This document shows, in pieces, positions 24,837 through 31,651 of a DNA stretch of 53,114 bases. The stretch covers positions 1 to 53,114 of the forward strand of contig CAZRMM010000010.1 in NCBI GenBank assembly GCA_964601225.1, written 5' to 3'. Numbering within the stretch: position 1 is the stretch's first letter; each line of letters opens with the position of its first letter. The stretch comes from CAYRGC01 sp964601225 (GTDB lineage Bacteria; Patescibacteriota; Gracilibacteria; Peribacterales; Peribacteraceae). Below the pieces are notes generated by a model. It was given only the letters and a program-made list of their open reading frames with translations, ran no database searches and had not been told where the DNA came from. The position numbers and the translations under genes were made by a program.

Positions 24837-26456
24837 ATGACATCCGCTGCAAAGAAACTTTGGAAGCGCCTCGCGATCGCCGGAGGCGTCCTGCTCGTGA
24901 TCGCCGGCGCCGCCGTGAAGAAGGTGCTCACGCTCGCGGCCGACCCCGTCGGTGAGAAGGATTGCCCGCCGCTCTTCCCGTCGTCCGGCGCCCCCGTCGT
25001 GGCGGACCCGTCCGTCGAGGCGTACGGTTCCCTCCCCTGGGAGCAGAAGGGCGGAACGATCAACGACGCGAGCTGCCTCGACCGCACCACCGTCTACGGC
25101 ATCGTGCGAGTGAAGACGGAGGAGGACATTCGTAACGCCCTCGCGTTCGCGCGGGAGAAGAAACTCAAGCTCTCGATCGCGGGCGTGCGCCACAGCATGG
25201 GCGGACAGGCCTTTTCCCGCGGCGCGATCGTGCTCGACATGACGGGCTTCAACAAGGCGATGCTGCACGAGGACGCGAAGACGATGACCGTCCAGAGCGG
25301 AGCCACGTGGCACGACCTGCAGCTCCTGCTCCATCCCCGCTTCGCCATCAAGGCGATGCAGTCGACCGACATCTTCACCGTGGGCGGATCCATCGCCGTG
25401 AACGCGCACGGCATGGACCACCGCTCGGGCTCCGTGGGATCGAGCGTCCGCTCGATGCGCGTGCTGCTGCCCGACGGCACGGTGAAGACCGCGAGCAGGA
25501 CGGAGAACGCGGACCTGTTCCGCCTCGTCGTGGGCGGCTACGGCCTTTTCGGCATCGTGCTCGACGCGGAACTCGACGTGGTCCAAAACGACGTGTACGA
25601 GACGGGCAGGAAAGTGATCGCCACCGAGGAATTCCCCGCCGTCTTCGAGAAGGACATTCTCCCCGACGACAAGCTCGGTCTCTTCTACGGCCATCTTTCC
25701 ACCTCGCCGGGATCGTTCCTGAAGGAGATGATCCTCTACACCTACCGGAAGGCGGAGGACGAGGGCGCGCGGATCGCGCCGCTCGGAGAAGTCGCGAGCG
25801 TCAAGCTCCGCCGCTTCACCGTCAACTTCTCGAAGCTCGGTTCCGTCGCCATGCGCCTCAAGTGGTTCCTGGAGAAGCACGTGGAGCCGCGGCTCGAGAG
25901 CTGCACGGTGAGCCGTAACGCCGCGCAGGGCAGCGGCGAGGCGTGCCTCGTCTCCCGCAACGACCCGATGCACGACTCGGTGAAGTACTTGAAGAATTCC
26001 CTCCCGAACGACACCGATATCCTCCACGAGTACTTTATTCCCCGTTCGGAATTCACGCGTTTTGTGGATGGCATGCGCGAGATTCTTGAGCGCAATCGCG
26101 CCAACCTTCTCAATGCATCCATTCGCGTCGTGCATGCGGAAGACATCGCCCTAAGCTACGCCCCAAAGGACGCCTTCGCGGTGGTGCTCTACATCAACCA
26201 GGCGACGGACAAGCGCGGCAACGACCGCATGGCCGCGGTGACGAAGGAGCTGATCGACCTCACGACGTCGGTCGGCGGCCGCTTCTTCCTGCCGTACCAG
26301 CTCCACTACACGGCCGACCAGCTGAAGGCCTCGTATCCAGAGATCGCGTCCGTCTTCGCGGAGAAGATCGCGCGCGATCCGGATGGCATTCTCAGCAACA
26401 CCTGGTATGAGCGATATGCGCAAATCGTGACGCCGGCTCGACAACCGGGTTCTTAA
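24837..26456 (+). CDS. Membrane-anchored FAD-binding oxidase (PCMH/VAO fold)
   Basis: 539-aa flavoprotein. A single N-terminal hydrophobic segment (about residues 12-32) suggests a membrane anchor or uncleaved signal. The FAD-binding domain has VRVKTEEDIRNALAFAREK, SIAGVRHSMGGQAFSRGAIV, STDIFTVGGSIAVNAHGMD and GGYGLFGIVLDAELDVV, in the order seen in alditol oxidases, L-gulonolactone oxidases and DprE1. The C-terminus has DPDGILSNTWYERY, a typical closing motif. The substrate may be a sugar or polyol, but that is inference. ATG 24837 has TACGAT seven bases upstream. It ends in a 4-bp convergent overlap with the next gene. Confidence 0.83.
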   Translation: MTSAAKKLWKRLAIAGGVLLVIAGAAVKKVLTLAADPVGEKDCPPLFPSSGAPVVADPSVEAYGSLPWEQKGGTINDASCLDRTTVYGIVRVKTEEDIRNALAFAREKKLKLSIAGVRHSMGGQAFSRGAIVLDMTGFNKAMLHEDAKTMTVQSGATWHDLQLLLHPRFAIKAMQSTDIFTVGGSIAVNAHGMDHRSGSVGSSVRSMRVLLPDGTVKTASRTENADLFRLVVGGYGLFGIVLDAELDVVQNDVYETGRKVIATEEFPAVFEKDILPDDKLGLFYGHLSTSPGSFLKEMILYTYRKAEDEGARIAPLGEVASVKLRRFTVNFSKLGSVAMRLKWFLEKHVEPRLESCTVSRNAAQGSGEACLVSRNDPMHDSVKYLKNSLPNDTDILHEYFIPRSEFTRFVDGMREILERNRANLLNASIRVVHAEDIALSYAPKDAFAVVLYINQATDKRGNDRMAAVTKELIDLTTSVGGRFFLPYQLHYTADQLKASYPEIASVFAEKIARDPDGILSNTWYERYAQIVTPARQPGS

Positions 26457-27568
26457 TAATCGTAAAGATGCTCGATCTCGATCCCGCGCTTTTTAAGAGC
26501 TCCGAGGATCTCCGAAAGTCGATCGACGGGCACGCGCCATCCCATGCGCGTCTTCCCGGGTTCGACGAGTGACCGCAAGGCAAGGACGGGAACCGCGCCG
26601 GAAACCTCAACGGGCTCCGAGGACGGAACGAGGGCCGTGAGGAGGATCTCGTCGTTTCCCCCGATCTCGACGAATGCGACTCCCCCTTCCGCGAGTCGCT
26701 CGATCGTCCGCGTGAATGCCTCGTACCGCGGAACCTCGAGGATCTGTCGGCCGTCCTTCAGCGTCTCGACGAGCGTGGCGCCGGACGTTCCCCTGGCGAC
26801 GAGCCGGATCGTCAGATCCTCGGGGGCGTAGATCGACCCCGTTCCCCACGCGACGAGCTTTCCGTATGCGGCTTTCACGACGTACTCAAGCGTGAGGACG
26901 ATTCGGCGCTCGACCTTCCGCAGCGGCGCATCGCCGAAGGGTTCCAGCTTCCAAAGCCCAAGAAGGGCCTTGCCGAAGGGGAACTCGTACCACGGAAGCG
27001 TGTGCATGAACGCCGCGTAGTCGGCGGCGACCTCCTGCGCATACTCGTCCTCAGCACTGACCTGACCGAAGCTTAACCACTCGAAGACGCGACCGACGGT
27101 ATTCTCGTACGCACCCTTGACGAGTTCCTCCGCGGTAAAGCTCGTGCCGATCACGCCAAGCATCAGTTGATAGCCGCCGTTCGAGGGATACCGCCCGCGG
27201 GTGAGCGCCCCGACCCTTCCGTACGCACACCAGTACTGGCCCGCGGCGGAGACGTATGCGAACGCGCTCGGGCGTCCGGTCTTGAGCGTGGCCGCGTATT
27301 CCTCCGCGCTGTAGACGATGTACCACTCCGGGAACGTGAGGTACGTATTGTCCTCCGGACGACGAAAGCGTTCGGCGAGCGTGGAGCCGCTGCCTTCCGC
27401 CGGAAGAGACGGAAGCGACGGCATCAATGCGCATTCACGACGCGCCGTAATCGCGATTGTCACGAGCGCCAGCACCAATGCCGCCAGCGCAGTAATGCAC
27501 ATCTTCTTCCACGGCCATTGCCGAATTCGGTAGGCAATACCGCGAATAGCGCGTCTCACTTTCCTCAT
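26453..27568 (-). CDS. Conserved protein of unknown function with N-terminal membrane anchor
   Basis: 371-aa protein. A basic N-terminus and one hydrophobic segment (about residues 24-42) predict an inner-membrane anchor with the bulk outside. The motif TYLTFPEWYIVYSAEEYA and tryptophan/tyrosine-rich stretches (GQYWCAYGRV; LPWYEFPFGKALLGLW) look conserved and enzyme-like, but I know no function for such proteins. ATG 27568 overlaps the preceding hydrolase's TGA by 4 bp, so it ends a three-gene operon (DUF4383, alpha/beta hydrolase, this gene). It is convergent with the FAD oxidase. Confidence 0.7.
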   Translation of the reverse strand: MRKVRRAIRGIAYRIRQWPWKKMCITALAALVLALVTIAITARRECALMPSLPSLPAEGSGSTLAERFRRPEDNTYLTFPEWYIVYSAEEYAATLKTGRPSAFAYVSAAGQYWCAYGRVGALTRGRYPSNGGYQLMLGVIGTSFTAEELVKGAYENTVGRVFEWLSFGQVSAEDEYAQEVAADYAAFMHTLPWYEFPFGKALLGLWKLEPFGDAPLRKVERRIVLTLEYVVKAAYGKLVAWGTGSIYAPEDLTIRLVARGTSGATLVETLKDGRQILEVPRYEAFTRTIERLAEGGVAFVEIGGNDEILLTALVPSSEPVEVSGAVPVLALRSLVEPGKTRMGWRVPVDRLSEILGALKKRGIEIEHLYDY

Positions 27569-28626
27569 TTCTTCGCGGAGAGGAACTCTATGAGAGCTTT
27601 TGATACCGCATTCGGATCCTCGATAGCCGGAATGTGACCGCTGCCGGGAATCGTCACAAGAGAACTCCCGGGAATCAGACGATGCAATTCTTCTCCTCTG
27701 GCCAACGGAGTGATCGTATCCCGCTCACCCCATATGAGAAGCGTCGGGACGGTCATGGTGGCGTAAAATCGCCGATCGGAAGCAAAGGAGGGGTCGGTTC
27801 CGTAGAGGAAGGTCATGAGCCAATTTCCCAGGGCATCCGTGGAATCCTCCACCGATAACGGACGTTGGAGCATCGCAATGCGTTCTGCCGTCGCCGTTTC
27901 GTCTTTGGCAAGAAGGGAACGCAGGAGCGTGCCGGTCATGAGCGGATTCGTCACCGTTGAGGCAATCAGAGCATTGCGGAACGGCCGCGCCGAAAGAACG
28001 AATTTTCCAAGCGACCAGGAAGACGATGGCTGATCGAATGCGAGCGCCGCATCCACAAGAACGACGGCATGCAGACGATCCCCGATGGTGATCGCGGTAT
28101 CCATAGTGGCATTCGCGCCAAAGGAATGTCCGACAAGTGTCACCGAATCGATCCGTAACGCATCGATCACGCCGACGATCCTGCGCGCCTGGTCAAGCGA
28201 TCCGTACGCTGCCGGATAGGGCTTCTCGGAAAAACCGAACGGAGGCAAATCAACGGCGATGGCATGAAAACCCTCTCGGGCCACCGCGTCCATCTGCGGA
28301 CGCCAAATCTCGCTCCACGCTCCGGTTCCATGTACGAAAACGACTGCCGGACCGTCCTCAGGACCTTCTTCTTGGAAAAACACTTCCCCTCCGTCCGTCT
28401 GAATGCGATGACCTGTCACCGGCGCCACTGCCTCGCGGGGACGCACTTCGCGCATTGAGGCGCTCACACGGAAGAAGACCATGAGAGCTGCCACGACAAG
28501 GACAAGTGCCCCCACGAGCACCCCGCAAAGTCTGTGCAGCGGCCGCAGCCACTTCCGCAGACGCGGCGGAAGCGGAATGCGCGTCGGAAGTACCCGCCTT
28601 TTCTTTGTGTGCGTACGATTTTTCAT
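27565..28626 (-). CDS. Membrane-anchored alpha/beta hydrolase
   Basis: 353-aa alpha/beta-hydrolase-fold protein. A basic N-terminus is followed by a helix at about 33-53, then the fold: VVFVHGTGAWSEIW (oxyanion hole), nucleophile S168 in GHSFG, the acid in WGERDTITP and the histidine in GSGHIPAIEDP, a complete catalytic triad. Predicted to hydrolyse esters or similar bonds on the outer side of the membrane; substrate unknown. ATG 28626 overlaps the DUF4383 gene's TGA by 4 bp, and its own TGA overlaps the next ATG, so all three are coupled. Confidence 0.9.
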   Translation of the reverse strand: MKNRTHTKKRRVLPTRIPLPPRLRKWLRPLHRLCGVLVGALVLVVAALMVFFRVSASMREVRPREAVAPVTGHRIQTDGGEVFFQEEGPEDGPAVVFVHGTGAWSEIWRPQMDAVAREGFHAIAVDLPPFGFSEKPYPAAYGSLDQARRIVGVIDALRIDSVTLVGHSFGANATMDTAITIGDRLHAVVLVDAALAFDQPSSSWSLGKFVLSARPFRNALIASTVTNPLMTGTLLRSLLAKDETATAERIAMLQRPLSVEDSTDALGNWLMTFLYGTDPSFASDRRFYATMTVPTLLIWGERDTITPLARGEELHRLIPGSSLVTIPGSGHIPAIEDPNAVSKALIEFLSAKK

Positions 28627-29033
28627 GCGCGGGAGTGGCTAAGCGCGTACCCGAACCAGATCATGAGACCTGCGATACCGATATGGGGCGCATTCAGGAG
28701 CCAGTTTGTCAGCCCGAAACTTGCACCTCCTCCCGGTTCAGTCAGAAGTGAGAAATCGAGAAGACCCCGTTGAAAGAACATGCCTGCGGCCGCATCGGCC
28801 ATATACAAAATCCCGAAGAGAACGAGGAACCACTTGGCCCACATCGGCGATTTCCATGCCGCAACCAGCCCGAGAACGGCCGTCAGCAGGTGCACGATGT
28901 TATCGATCGGGTTGATGACGAAAAGCCCGAAATTCCGCCCCTGTTCGTCATTGAAAGCAGGAACGTTTGTCAGGACGAATACCACGAGGAATAGAACGCC
29001 AAACGCTCCCGCGCATTTCTGAATCTTCGTCAT
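28623..29033 (-). CDS. DUF4383-like four-helix membrane protein
   Basis: 136-aa protein with about four predicted membrane helices. The segment FVINPIDNIVHLLTAVLGLVAA resembles the DUF4383 hallmark of an N..HN.VHL motif after the first helix. The family has no known function. ATG 29033 is the most plausible start; TACACT lies about 25 bases upstream, so this gene may have a leader of roughly 18 bases without a Shine-Dalgarno sequence. First gene of the coupled operon running leftward. Confidence 0.72.
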   Translation of the reverse strand: MTKIQKCAGAFGVLFLVVFVLTNVPAFNDEQGRNFGLFVINPIDNIVHLLTAVLGLVAAWKSPMWAKWFLVLFGILYMADAAAGMFFQRGLLDFSLLTEPGGGASFGLTNWLLNAPHIGIAGLMIWFGYALSHSRA

Positions 29034-29100
29034 AGAGAAAAAAGGAAACGTTCCGCAGTGTACCAAAAAATGACGGACAGGGAGGGATTTCCCTTGTTCA

Positions 29101-29410
29101 GGACGGGCTTCTCATCCCTTCATTATGGATGACGATATCACGACGAAGTCAGCCGAGCCGACGAAGACGGATGGCGGAGAGGGAGGGATTCCCTTCGTCT
29201 CGTCGCCCGCTGCAGCGGTCTCCTCGCTCAGGACAGGCTTCTCATCCCTTCATTATGGATGACGATATCACGACGAAGTCAGCCGAGCCGNNNNNNNNNN
29301 NNNNNNNNNNNNNNNNNNNNNNNNNNNNNNNNNNNNNNNNNNNNNNNNNNNNNNNNNNNNNNNNNNNNNNNNNNNNNNNNNNNNNNNNNNACGAAGACGG
29401 ATGGCGGAGA
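29101..29410. repeat. 130-bp tandem repeat containing the 3' end of tRNA-Ser
   Basis: Copy 1 begins at 29,101 and copy 2 at 29,231, period 130 bp, with one mismatch in the first ten bases (GGACGGGCTT / GGACAGGCTT). Each unit carries a 20-nt stretch identical to the plus-strand image of the tRNA-Ser 3' end (copy at 29,172-29,191; real gene from 29,402). Copy 2 is interrupted by the gap exactly at the phase where sequence resumes after it. A degenerate piece lies at 29,082-29,100. Outside the repeats, 29,034-29,400 holds no gene. Confidence 0.85.
29291..29390. other. Assembly gap of 100 N
   Basis: Exactly 100 unknown bases inside the tandem repeat. The round number suggests a scaffold placeholder, so true length and repeat copy number are unknown. 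Any reading frame through it is meaningless. Confidence 0.99.
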
Positions 29411-29491
29411 GGGAGGGATTCGAACCCTCGATGGTCTTGCGACCATACACGCTTTCCAAGCGTGCGCACTAGGCCACTATGCGACCTCTCC
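29402..29491 (-). tRNA. tRNA-Ser (anticodon GGA)
   Basis: 90-nt class II tRNA. Acceptor GGAGAGG/CCTCTCC, anticodon stem CACGC/GCGTG with loop TTGGAAA (anticodon GGA, reading TCC), a long variable arm with stem ATGGTC/GACCAT, T stem GAGGG/CCCTC. Discriminator G and encoded CCA. Its 3' end abuts the tandem repeat and gap. Confidence 0.95.
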
Positions 29492-29612
29492 GTACGGAAA
29501 CGATGATGGAAGGAACGGCATCGATGAACCTGCCGTGCGCGGTACTATGTCAGAAAAGAGGCTCTTCGGAAAGTCTCTCCGGATCGATTTTTCGACTGAT
29601 ACACTCCCCCGC

Positions 29613-30011
29613 ATGCCCCTCCCTCCCGACCTTCCGACGCCGCTGCTTGAGCTCGCAAGGACGCTCGGTTTGCATTCCGAGGACGTGGAAGAGCACTTCA
29701 TCCGCGGCGGCGGCCACGGCGGGCAGAAAATCAATAAGACTGCGAGCCTGGTACAACTTTCGCATGCGCCCAGCGGCATCGTCGTACGGATGCAACGCCA
29801 CAGGGAACAGAGCAAAAATCGTCTCTCCGCATGGAAACTCCTCATTCTCAAGCTTGAAGAACGGGCGAGAGGCGAGGAATCGCGGCTTGGGCGGGAGAAA
29901 TTCAAAATCCGTAGGCAAAAGGCGAGGCGATCGCGGAAATCAAAAGAGAAAATGCTCCGGGAGAAACATCGTCATGCGGAGATCAAAGAGGGTCGAAGGC
30001 CGATCGCATAG
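29613..30011 (+). CDS. GGQ release-factor-like ribosome-rescue protein
   Basis: 132-aa protein made of a class-I release-factor catalytic domain without codon-recognition domains. GGGHGGQKINKTAS (residues 32-45) holds the GGQ tripeptide that triggers peptidyl-tRNA hydrolysis, followed by HREQSKNRLSAWKLL and a long arginine/lysine-rich tail that would enter the mRNA channel. It resembles the MTRFR (C12orf65)/ArfB group that frees stalled ribosomes. ATG 29613 has TACACT seven bases upstream; the longer frame crosses the N gap. Such rescue would suit a cell with many leaderless messages, but that link is speculation. Confidence 0.88.
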   Translation: MPLPPDLPTPLLELARTLGLHSEDVEEHFIRGGGHGGQKINKTASLVQLSHAPSGIVVRMQRHREQSKNRLSAWKLLILKLEERARGEESRLGREKFKIRRQKARRSRKSKEKMLREKHRHAEIKEGRRPIA

Positions 30012-30035
30012 ACCTTCCGGATGTCAAAATGCCTC

Positions 30036-30160
30036 TTCCGAAAAACACCGTTTTTTGCTATAATAAACACGTCATCAACTGGAATAGAGCACTGCTCTCC
30101 CTTCCGACCGGTGACCAAAACAAACACCGTCCCAGTCTTCCACTGAGGCGGTTTTGTTTA
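30036..30160 (+). promoter_or_regulatory. TATAAT box and hairpin upstream of the YihY gene
   Basis: TATAAT at 30,059-30,064 with a weak TTCCGA 17 bp upstream, not close to any start codon. Then a hairpin with arms at about 30,117-30,129 and 30,149-30,160 (ACCG/CGGT core) ending in TTTTGTTT. This could be a small transcript plus terminator, or the end of the preceding gene's message. Confidence 0.4.
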
Positions 30161-30190
30161 TGGATTCGATTCGACCGTATACTCATAACC

Positions 30191-31123
30191 ATGAATGCTT
30201 GGCCCCTTCTCCGAGAAAGCTTCCGCGAATGGCGCCGCGACAACGCATCGCAGCTTGCCGCGTCTACCGCGTACTACACAGTTTTTTCGCTCGCGCCGCT
30301 CGTAATCATTGCCATTTCGCTCGCGGGCATCGTCACCGAGCCCGGAGTGGCGGAGACCGCCGCCTTCGTTCAAGTGAAGTCCCTTTTCGGTCAGCAGGGA
30401 GTGGAAATGGTCCGATCCGTGATCGAGTCCTCCCACGCGTCCGCGCAAACGCCACTCGCGGCAGTGGTGGGCTTTTGCGTACTGCTCGTCGGCGCAAGCG
30501 GACTTCTCGTCGCGCTGCAGAACGCCCTCAATTACATCTGGAAGGTGGAGACGAATAAGGATGCCAATCACGTCCTGCTCTTCGTACTCAAGCGAATGCT
30601 TTCGTTCGGGATGATTCTCTCGGTCGGATTCCTTCTTCTGGTTTCCCTCGTGCTGTCCGCCGTCATCACTTTCGCACTCGATTTCCTCGCAAGCCGTGGC
30701 GCACCCATCGAACCGCTCTTGCCCGTGATCGACACCGTAGTCTCCATCGGCATCCACGCGATGCTCTTCGCCGCACTCTTCAAGTTCCTGCCGGACGTGA
30801 AGATCACGTGGAGGGACGTACTGCCGGGTGCATTCCTTACCGCAGCGCTCTTCACGATAGGCAAGACCGTGCTCGGGTATTACCTGGGACACTGGAACTA
30901 CGCGGCGACCTACGGCATCGCGGGATCGGTCATCGTACTTCTCCTCTGGGTAAACTATTCCGCGCAGATCCTCTTCTTCGGAGCGGAGTTCACAAAGGTG
31001 TATTCGCGGAAAATGATTCCTAACCCGGAGCCGAGAAGTTTTGCGCACTTCACCGAAGATGCCGAAGGACACTCGGTCGAGCACCGGAGGTCATGGTGGA
31101 GAAAAGTCCTGGGGAAAAAGTAG
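30191..31123 (+). CDS. YihY/BrkB-family inner-membrane protein
   Basis: 310-aa protein with six predicted membrane helices. DNASQLAASTAYYTVFSLAPLVII near the N-terminus, GPx-like ALQNALNYIWKVE and the final LLLWVNYSAQILFFGAEFTKVY are signatures of the family once mislabelled ribonuclease BN. The actual role, perhaps transport or envelope, is unknown. ATG 30191 is chosen with TATACT seven bases upstream; the longer frame reads through a hairpin and is not protein-like. Confidence 0.93.
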   Translation: MNAWPLLRESFREWRRDNASQLAASTAYYTVFSLAPLVIIAISLAGIVTEPGVAETAAFVQVKSLFGQQGVEMVRSVIESSHASAQTPLAAVVGFCVLLVGASGLLVALQNALNYIWKVETNKDANHVLLFVLKRMLSFGMILSVGFLLLVSLVLSAVITFALDFLASRGAPIEPLLPVIDTVVSIGIHAMLFAALFKFLPDVKITWRDVLPGAFLTAALFTIGKTVLGYYLGHWNYAATYGIAGSVIVLLLWVNYSAQILFFGAEFTKVYSRKMIPNPEPRSFAHFTEDAEGHSVEHRRSWWRKVLGKK

Positions 31124-31133
31124 TACGTATAAA

Positions 31134-31170
31134 GTATTAGGCATTAAGAATTTCCCTTAATGCCTAATAC
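31134..31170. terminator. Strong hairpin between convergent genes
   Basis: Perfect 15-bp stem (31,134-31,148 and 31,156-31,170, core TTAGGCATTAAG) with a 7-base loop. It lies between the YihY gene and the convergent small membrane-protein gene and could terminate both. It has the echoing low-complexity style of other intergenic palindromes here. No T-run. Confidence 0.6.
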
Positions 31171-31193
31171 GTAATACTCAATACTGTATCGAC

Positions 31194-31454
31194 TTACTTC
31201 TTCTTCGGCGCCTCGGGCGAGAGGAGGCACAGCATGCTGTGCGACCAAAGGCTCACCGTGACACCGAACGCAAGAATCGCGAGTGAACCGCCGGACGAAC
31301 CAAAAGTCAGCGTGCCGCGATCGAGGTTCACATGCGAGAGCACAAGACCTGCGAGGGAAGCGAGCGAGGCGAGAAAAAGAAGAGCGGAGACCACGATCTG
31401 CATCGCAAGGGATGCGGGATCGGCCGAGGACTTCTTGGAGGAACCGAAGAGCAT
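31194..31454 (-). CDS. Small two-helix membrane protein
   Basis: 86-aa protein with two predicted helices, LAMQIVVSALLFLASLASLAGLVL and SGGSLAILAFGVTVSLWSHSML, and a lysine-rich end (SPEAPKKK). No family recognised. ATG 31454 is the likely start, because the frame upstream runs into an AT-rich low-complexity region; a start further upstream cannot be excluded. A possible TACGTT box lies about 29 bases upstream. The gene is divergent from pheT. Confidence 0.6.
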   Translation of the reverse strand: MLFGSSKKSSADPASLAMQIVVSALLFLASLASLAGLVLSHVNLDRGTLTFGSSGGSLAILAFGVTVSLWSHSMLCLLSPEAPKKK

Positions 31455-31520
31455 GAGAGAAAGGGGAAGACTCGGAGGGAGAACGTACCAAACAACAGCG
31501 GAAAAGACGATGGACAAGTG

Positions 31521-31620
31521 AATTGATGATGAATAATTGATACTTGAAAATGAACGGAAAAAAACCGGATTCCGCCCTTCTTGCTGCTGAATTCTCAATT
31601 TTCCATTATCAATTATCAAT
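31521..31620. repeat. AT-rich palindromic low-complexity segment upstream of pheT
   Basis: Words such as AATAATTGATA (31,532-31,542) are mirrored by TATCAATTAT (31,607-31,616), with repeated ATTGAT/ATCAAT. Much poorer in GC than the genes around it. It lies in the divergent space between a small membrane-protein gene and pheT. Confidence 0.6.
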
Positions 31621-31651
31621 TTCCGCGTGCGTCCCTATACTGGCTCCAGCT

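Noticed and set aside
29101..29400. CRISPR array
   Set aside because: The repeat unit is 130 bp with no short repeat-spacer alternation and no cas genes; it is a tandem repeat of a tRNA flank.
29259..30011. Open frame through the N gap joined to the release-factor-like gene
   Set aside because: The part before 29,613 crosses unknown bases and the tRNA-Ser gene; a promoter box and the family start agree with 29,613.
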